A DNA stretch of 8,783 nucleotides, from contig JAKAPV010000119.1 in the NCBI GenBank assembly GCA_021806845.1, positions 1 through 8,783 on the forward strand, in the 5' to 3' direction. Under the pieces are notes generated by a model. That model searched no databases, was not told the DNA's origin, and worked only from the letters and a program-made list of their open reading frames with translations. Position numbers and translations under genes: made by a program. Source of the DNA: Bacillota bacterium. Lineage in GTDB: Bacteria > Bacillota > Sulfobacillia > JAJZYS01 > JAJYTV01. Below are positions 4,598 to 8,783 of this stretch, one piece after another (the first letter of the stretch is position 1; each line of letters begins with the position of its first letter).

Positions 4598-6361
4598 ATC
4601 CGGGAATTTCTCCGCATCCGGGACCTCGTTCGCCCGGAGTTGCGCTCTTACGCCTTCGGCCTGACGGCGCTCATCCTGGCGGACGCGCTGCAGCTCATCA
4701 CGCCGCAGATCCTGCGCCTCTTCGTCGACGCGATCCAGGCTCCTGGCGCACAGATGCGCGACCTGCTCCCGTTTGCCCTCGCCATGCTGATCGCGGGGCT
4801 GCTGATCCTCGTCTTCCGGTTCGGCTGGCGCACCCTCTGTTTCGGCGCCTCGCGCCGGATCGAATACCGGCTGCGCAAGAAGCTGTTCGCCCACCTCACG
4901 GGCCTTTCGGCAAACTTTTTCAACCGGCACAAGGTCGGCGACCTGATGGCGCATGCGACGAACGACGTGCAGGCGGTCCGCATGGCGTTCGCCATGGGCG
5001 TCGTCGCGACCGTGGACTCCTCGGTGCTGATCGTCTCGACCGTCGTGATCATGGTGGAGACGATCTCCCTGCCGCTCTCGCTCTGGGCGCTCTTGCCGCT
5101 GCCGGTCTCGGCCATCGTCGCGAGTTCGCTCGGCAAGATCATCCACCAGCGCTTCGTCCGAGTGCAGTCGGCCTTCGCGGACATGACGGACACGGTGCAG
5201 GAGAATTTTTCAGGCATCCGCGTCGTCAAGGCGTTCGCGCAGGAGCATCCCGAAGAGGAGAAGTTCCGCTCCCGCAGTGATGCGTACATCAAGCGCAACA
5301 TGGAGCTCATACGCGTCTGGGGGCTCTTCGACCCGCTCGTCGACGCGATCGGCGGCCTCTCGTTCGCCGTCGCCACCGCCTACGGCGGCTACCTTGTCCT
5401 GCAGGGCCAGCTGAGCCTCGGCGAGTACGTAGCGTTCCTCTACTACCTCGGGCTCCTGCGCTGGCCCATGATGGCCGCCGGCTGGGTGATCAACGTCCTG
5501 CAGCGCGGCGCGGCCTCGATGGAGCGCCTAAACCGCATCTTCGACGTGCAGCAGGAGATCCGCGACGCACCGGGCGCCCTGCCGCTCCCGGCGCCGCACG
5601 GGGCGATCTCGGTGCGACACCTGACCTTCGCCTACGCGAAGGACCGGCCGCCGGCCCTGCGCGACATCGACTTCGAACTCGAGCCCGGCCAGACGGTCGG
5701 GATCATCGGGCGCGTCGGCAGCGGCAAGTCGACGCTCGCAAGCCTGCTGCTGCGCCTCTATGAGCCGCCCCGCGGGACCGTCTTCGTCGACGGCGTCGAC
5801 ATCCTCGACCTGAGAGTCCGTGACCTGCGCGCGTCCTTCGGCTACGTGCCGCAGGAGGCGTTCCTCTTCTCCGAGACCATCTCCGGCAACATCGCCTTCG
5901 CGCGTCCCGAGGCGGCGCAAGACCAGATCGAAGCCGCCGCAAGGGCCGCTGCCGTTCACGGCAACGTGATCGACTTCCCGAAGGGGTATGAGACGCTCGT
6001 GGGCGAGCGCGGCGTGACCCTCTCGGGCGGGCAGAAGCAGCGGGTTTCCATCGCGCGGGCGCTCATCCAGGATCCGCCGATCCTCCTGCTCGACGACAGC
6101 CTTTCCGCCGTCGACACCCAGACGGAGTCCGAGATCCTGGGCGCGCTGCGAGAGAGCCGCCAGGGCCGGTCCAACATCGTGATCGCCCACCGCATCTCGG
6201 CCGTCATGCACGCGGACCTCATCCTCATGCTCGAGGACGGCGCCGTGGTCGAGCGCGGCACGCACGAGAGCCTCTTGCGCCTGGACGGACGCTACCGTGA
6301 ACTCTACGAGCTCCAGCTGCTCGAGGAGAGCATCCTGCACCGCGGAGAGGAGGGAGCCTGA
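4598..6361 (+). CDS. Heterodimeric ABC exporter, subunit with degenerate catalytic site (BmrC/YheI-like)
   Basis: The protein has 587 residues from the proposed ATC start. An N-terminal elbow (REFLRIRDLVRPELRSY) leads into six membrane helices (about 17-37, 55-75, 132-155, 157-178, 247-268, 276-300) and a nucleotide-binding domain. Its motifs are Walker A GRVGSGKST at 371-379, Q-loop Q419, LSGGQ at 475-479, Walker B ILLLDD at 495-500 and H-loop H531. The catalytic Glu after Walker B is Asp500, the known sign of the non-hydrolysing half in asymmetric exporters such as BmrC or TM287. Start: AGGAGG sits nine bases before ATC 4598. TTG at 4640 is the first conventional start but has no spaced ribosome site and removes the conserved elbow. 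Starts upstream of 4482 would run through the opposite-strand thioredoxin gene. The stop overlaps the next gene (TGATG). Substrate is unknown; drug or lipid export is plausible. Confidence 0.93.
   Translation: MREFLRIRDLVRPELRSYAFGLTALILADALQLITPQILRLFVDAIQAPGAQMRDLLPFALAMLIAGLLILVFRFGWRTLCFGASRRIEYRLRKKLFAHLTGLSANFFNRHKVGDLMAHATNDVQAVRMAFAMGVVATVDSSVLIVSTVVIMVETISLPLSLWALLPLPVSAIVASSLGKIIHQRFVRVQSAFADMTDTVQENFSGIRVVKAFAQEHPEEEKFRSRSDAYIKRNMELIRVWGLFDPLVDAIGGLSFAVATAYGGYLVLQGQLSLGEYVAFLYYLGLLRWPMMAAGWVINVLQRGAASMERLNRIFDVQQEIRDAPGALPLPAPHGAISVRHLTFAYAKDRPPALRDIDFELEPGQTVGIIGRVGSGKSTLASLLLRLYEPPRGTVFVDGVDILDLRVRDLRASFGYVPQEAFLFSETISGNIAFARPEAAQDQIEAAARAAAVHGNVIDFPKGYETLVGERGVTLSGGQKQRVSIARALIQDPPILLLDDSLSAVDTQTESEILGALRESRQGRSNIVIAHRISAVMHADLILMLEDGAVVERGTHESLLRLDGRYRELYELQLLEESILHRGEEGA
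6348..6353 (+). promoter_or_regulatory. Ribosome binding site of the second ABC gene
   Basis: AGGAGG lies seven bases before ATG 6361, inside the end of the first ABC gene. This fits tightly coupled, roughly equal synthesis of the two subunits. Confidence 0.75.
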
Positions 6362-8430
6362 TGGAAGAGGACTTTCGCGAGGAGGATTCCCTCGGCAGGG
6401 CCTACAACGCCCGGCTGATCCGCCGCCTGCTGCGCTTTGCGAAACCGTACTGGGCTCCGATCCTTGCCGCGGCGGCTCTGGTCGCGATCGTCACGGCCTC
6501 GGACCTCGCGCCGCCCTACCTCTCCGCGCTCGCGATCGACAACGACATCAGCGCGATGTTCCAGCCGATGGCGGTCTACCCCGCCTCCGCCAATCTGCCC
6601 GGCGGCATCGACTACCACGGAAAGGAATACCTGCCGCAGCACTTCGTGCAGGGACATCCCACGCAGTGGGTGCAGGTCATCCTCTCCGGCGGCCGCACCT
6701 ACCTCGTGACCGGCGTCACCCCGGGCAAGGCCATCAAGATCACGGACGGCGTCGCGACGAGCCACGGCGCGACACTGCCCGCGACCGCGCTCAGCGGCGC
6801 CGGCGTGAGCGCCTTCCGCTTCCCCTTCGTGCACGGCCTTCTGCTGCTCGGGCTGATCTACGCGCTCGCCGTCCTGGTCGCCTTTGGTGCGAACTACGCC
6901 CAGACGTACATCCTCGGACTCGCGGGCCAGCGGATCAACTTCGACATCCGCAAGGCGATCTTCACACACGTCGAGCACATGCACCTCGGCTACTTCGACA
7001 GGAACCCGATCGGCCGCCTCGTCACGCGCGTCACGAACGACACGGAAGCCCTGAACGAGATGTACACCTCGGTGATGGTCAACGTCTTCAAGGACGTCTT
7101 CATGCTGGTCGGGGCCGTGGTCGTCATGTTCACGATGAACCACTTCCTCGCCCTCGTGAGCTATGCCGTCATACCACTGCTCGTTGTGGTCACGGCTGCC
7201 TACACCCGCTTCGCCCGCGACGCCTACCGGACCGTGCGGGTACGCCTCGCGCGGCTGAACGCCTTCCTCTCCGAGAACTTCTCCGGCATGCGCATCGTGC
7301 AGGTGAATCGCCAGGAGCAGATGCAGCAGCACCGATTCGACCGCGACAACACGGGCTACCTCAAGGCCGGCATCCGCGAGCTGACGATCTTCGCCGTCTT
7401 CCGGCCGTCGATGAGCTTCCTTTACAACGTCACGGTAGCCGCGCTCCTCTGGTGGGGCGGTGGCAGCGTGCTGCAGCACATCGTCGAGTTCGGCGTGCTG
7501 TACGCCTTCATCGGGTATGCGCAGCAGTTCTTCCAGCCGATCCAGGACATGGCCGACAAGTACCAGGTGATGCAGTCCGCGATGGCGGCCTCGGAGCGCA
7601 TCTTCCAGGTGCTCGACACACCGGCCGAGGTCACAGACTCGCCGGTGCCGCAGGCGCTCCCGGCGCCGCTGCGCGGCGAGATCCGCTTCGAGCACGTCTG
7701 GTTCGCCTACGACGGCGAGAACTACGTGCTCAAGGATGTGGACTTCAGCGTCAAGCCCGGTCAATCGGTGGCCTTCGTCGGCGCGACCGGCGCAGGCAAG
7801 AGTTCGATCGTGAGCCTGCTGGGACGCTTCTACGACGTGCAGCGCGGCCGCATCACGGTCGACGGGCAGGACGTCTCGACGGTCCCTCAGCAGCAGCTGC
7901 GCCGCGCGATCGGGGTCGTGCAGCAGGACGTGTTCCTCTTCGCCGGCAACATCCGCGACAACATCCGCCTGGGCGACGAGATCTCCGACCAGGATGTGGA
8001 GGCAGCCGCGCGGCACGTGCACGCATCCCACTTCATCGAGCGCCTGCCCGGCAAGTACGACGAGCCGGTGCAGGAACGCGGCTCGACCTTCTCCGCGGGG
8101 CAGCGGCAGCTGGTCGCGTTCGCCCGCGTGCTGGCGCACGACCCGGCCATCCTGGTGCTGGACGAGGCCACAGCGAGCATCGACACCGAAACCGAAGCCT
8201 TGATCCAGCAGGCCCTCGCGCGCGTGTCACACGGTCGCACCACCCTGATCGTCGCCCACCGGCTCTCGACGATCCGGGGCTGCGACCAGATCTTCGTCAT
8301 GCACCACGGCCGCATCGTCGAGCGCGGCACCCACGACGAGCTCCTGCTCCGCCGCGGCCTCTACTGGGACCTCTACCGCCTGCAGTACCGAGAGGCCGAC
8401 CAGCCGCTCGGCGAGGTGGGCACCAACTAG
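6361..8430 (+). CDS. Heterodimeric ABC exporter, catalytic subunit with extracytoplasmic insert (BmrD/YheH-like)
   Basis: The protein has 689 residues. An acidic N-terminal tail and elbow (LIRRLLRFAKPYW) precede six membrane helices, with TM1 near 31-55 and TM2 near 157-178. Between them lies an insert of about 95 residues (roughly 61-156), probably a folded extracytoplasmic domain. The nucleotide-binding domain has Walker A GATGAGKSS at 474-482, QQD at 520-522, a signature reading FSAGQ at 577-581 instead of LSGGQ, Walker B ILVLDE ending in the intact catalytic Glu602, and H-loop H633. Intact Glu plus altered signature is the reciprocal of the partner subunit: the pair should form one working and one degenerate ATP site. 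BmrD of Bacillus subtilis is also reported to carry an extracellular domain in this subunit. The gene shares one base with the upstream stop codon. A strong hairpin follows at 8458-8490. Confidence 0.96.
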   Translation: MEEDFREEDSLGRAYNARLIRRLLRFAKPYWAPILAAAALVAIVTASDLAPPYLSALAIDNDISAMFQPMAVYPASANLPGGIDYHGKEYLPQHFVQGHPTQWVQVILSGGRTYLVTGVTPGKAIKITDGVATSHGATLPATALSGAGVSAFRFPFVHGLLLLGLIYALAVLVAFGANYAQTYILGLAGQRINFDIRKAIFTHVEHMHLGYFDRNPIGRLVTRVTNDTEALNEMYTSVMVNVFKDVFMLVGAVVVMFTMNHFLALVSYAVIPLLVVVTAAYTRFARDAYRTVRVRLARLNAFLSENFSGMRIVQVNRQEQMQQHRFDRDNTGYLKAGIRELTIFAVFRPSMSFLYNVTVAALLWWGGGSVLQHIVEFGVLYAFIGYAQQFFQPIQDMADKYQVMQSAMAASERIFQVLDTPAEVTDSPVPQALPAPLRGEIRFEHVWFAYDGENYVLKDVDFSVKPGQSVAFVGATGAGKSSIVSLLGRFYDVQRGRITVDGQDVSTVPQQQLRRAIGVVQQDVFLFAGNIRDNIRLGDEISDQDVEAAARHVHASHFIERLPGKYDEPVQERGSTFSAGQRQLVAFARVLAHDPAILVLDEATASIDTETEALIQQALARVSHGRTTLIVAHRLSTIRGCDQIFVMHHGRIVERGTHDELLLRRGLYWDLYRLQYREADQPLGEVGTN

Positions 8431-8457
8431 CCGGCGCCGCAGGTCGAGAGGGAGGAA

Positions 8458-8490
8458 CATCAGCCGGCCGCCGAGAGCGGCCGGCTGATG
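8458..8490 (+). terminator. 14-bp perfect hairpin after the ABC operon (terminator-like)
   Basis: CATCAGCCGGCCGC (8458-8471) pairs perfectly with GCGGCCGGCTGATG (8477-8490) around a CGAGA loop, starting 28 bases after the ABC stop. The stem is very GC-rich, but only CTT follows, with no T-tract. It may be a factor-assisted terminator, an mRNA-stabilising 3' end, or a protein-binding inverted repeat. Confidence 0.55.
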
Positions 8491-8549
8491 CTTACCCGCG
8501 CCACGGCCGGCAGGGGCTTCCCCGTTCCGAGGGATCTCCAAATCTCCAG

Positions 8550-8579
8550 TTGACCGGGCCCCCCGCATGCGCCGAGAAT
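8550..8579 (+). promoter_or_regulatory. Possible promoter at the start of nth
   Basis: TTGACC (8550-8555) is followed after 18 bases by GAGAAT (8574-8579), a reasonable match to the sigma-70 consensus. It overlaps the ATG at 8567. If real, it implies that nth starts further downstream, for instance at GTG 8606. Confidence 0.3.
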
Positions 8580-8783
8580 CAGCCCAGGGAAGCCGCGATC
8601 GCGAGGTGTACAAGCTGCGCATTGAGACGGGCCGGATCCTCTCCATCCTCGCTGGCATGTATCCCGAGGCGCGCTGCGCGCTAGATTTCACGACGCCCTT
8701 TGAACTCCTGATCGCCACTATCCTCTCCGCGCAGTGTACGGACGAGCGGGTCAACATGATCACGCCCCGCCTCTTCCCGCGCT
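8567..8783 (+). CDS. nth: Endonuclease III, N-terminal part (runs off right edge)
   Basis: Seventy-two codons are visible before the window ends. ILSILAGMYPEA (residues 24-35), TTPFELLIATILSAQCTD (42-59) and ERVNMITPRLFPR (60-72) match the conserved N-terminus of Nth, the base-excision-repair DNA glycosylase/AP lyase for oxidised pyrimidines. The catalytic Lys and Asp, the helix-hairpin-helix and the iron-sulfur cysteines lie further right and cannot be checked. ATG 8567 has no good ribosome site and is followed by a poorly conserved, charged 13-residue lead-in. GTG 8606 (YKLRIETGRIL) is an equally reasonable start. The gene is on the same strand as the ABC operon but separated by 136 bases and a hairpin, so it is probably an independent unit. 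Confidence 0.93.
   Translation, partial: MRRESAQGSRDREVYKLRIETGRILSILAGMYPEARCALDFTTPFELLIATILSAQCTDERVNMITPRLFPR

Noticed and set aside
4483..4617. 45-residue N-terminal extension of the thioredoxin from ATG 4617
   Set aside because: It is arginine-rich and not family-like, and would cover the regulatory region and first codons of the divergent ABC gene.
6304..8139. A 611-codon open frame on the minus strand opposite the second ABC gene
   Set aside because: It is the antisense of the ABC gene, has His/Asp/Val-rich composition and no domain.
6297..8684. A 795-codon open frame on the plus strand across the second ABC gene
   Set aside because: Its product is rich in Arg, Pro and Gly with no recognisable motif, while the overlapping frame encodes a complete ABC subunit. 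It is a by-product of high GC content.
1..8783. Mobile element, CRISPR array, tRNA or rRNA
   Set aside because: No transposase, integrase, regularly spaced repeats or recognisable RNA gene was seen on either strand.

Overview
This is a GC-rich (well above 60 % by eye), gene-dense bacterial segment with short intergenic gaps. The protein families here are widespread, so the phylum cannot be fixed. The BmrC/BmrD-like ABC pair resembles those of Firmicutes, but a GC-rich lineage elsewhere (Chloroflexota, Eremiobacterota or a GC-rich Firmicute) fits equally well. I see no mobile element, CRISPR array, tRNA or rRNA.

Left part, minus strand (read 2508 down to 1). This is a tightly coupled four-gene operon in which each stop overlaps the next start by four bases (GTGA, GTGA, ATGA). 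The order is a thymidylate-kinase-like P-loop kinase, a second and divergent kinase of the same family whose Walker A lysine is arginine, a stand-alone HD-domain protein resembling the C-terminal domain of long Ppx/GppA enzymes, and a Ppx/GppA phosphatase that runs off the left edge. This set is the most unusual content of the window. It suggests a nucleotide, polyphosphate or (p)ppGpp homeostasis module, but that role is inferred only.

Middle, minus strand (4482 down to 2604). A small membrane-anchored or exported TlpA-type thioredoxin is followed 82 bases later by a 14-segment MFS exporter of the DHA2 type. The exporter's conserved N-terminus can only be reached from a CTG start, which has a good ribosome binding site in front of it.

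Right part, plus strand (about 4536 to 8490). Divergent from the thioredoxin is a two-gene heterodimeric ABC exporter. The first subunit has the degenerate catalytic residue (Asp for Glu) and the second has the intact Glu, a degenerate signature motif and a roughly 95-residue extracytoplasmic insert. Upstream of the first subunit lie a possible 15-codon leader ORF, a hairpin inside it and a strong AGGAGG. No ATG, GTG or TTG lies in a suitable place, and AUC at 4598 is the best-positioned start. A perfect 14-bp hairpin follows the second ABC gene. The 5' end of an endonuclease III (nth) gene then enters at the right edge.
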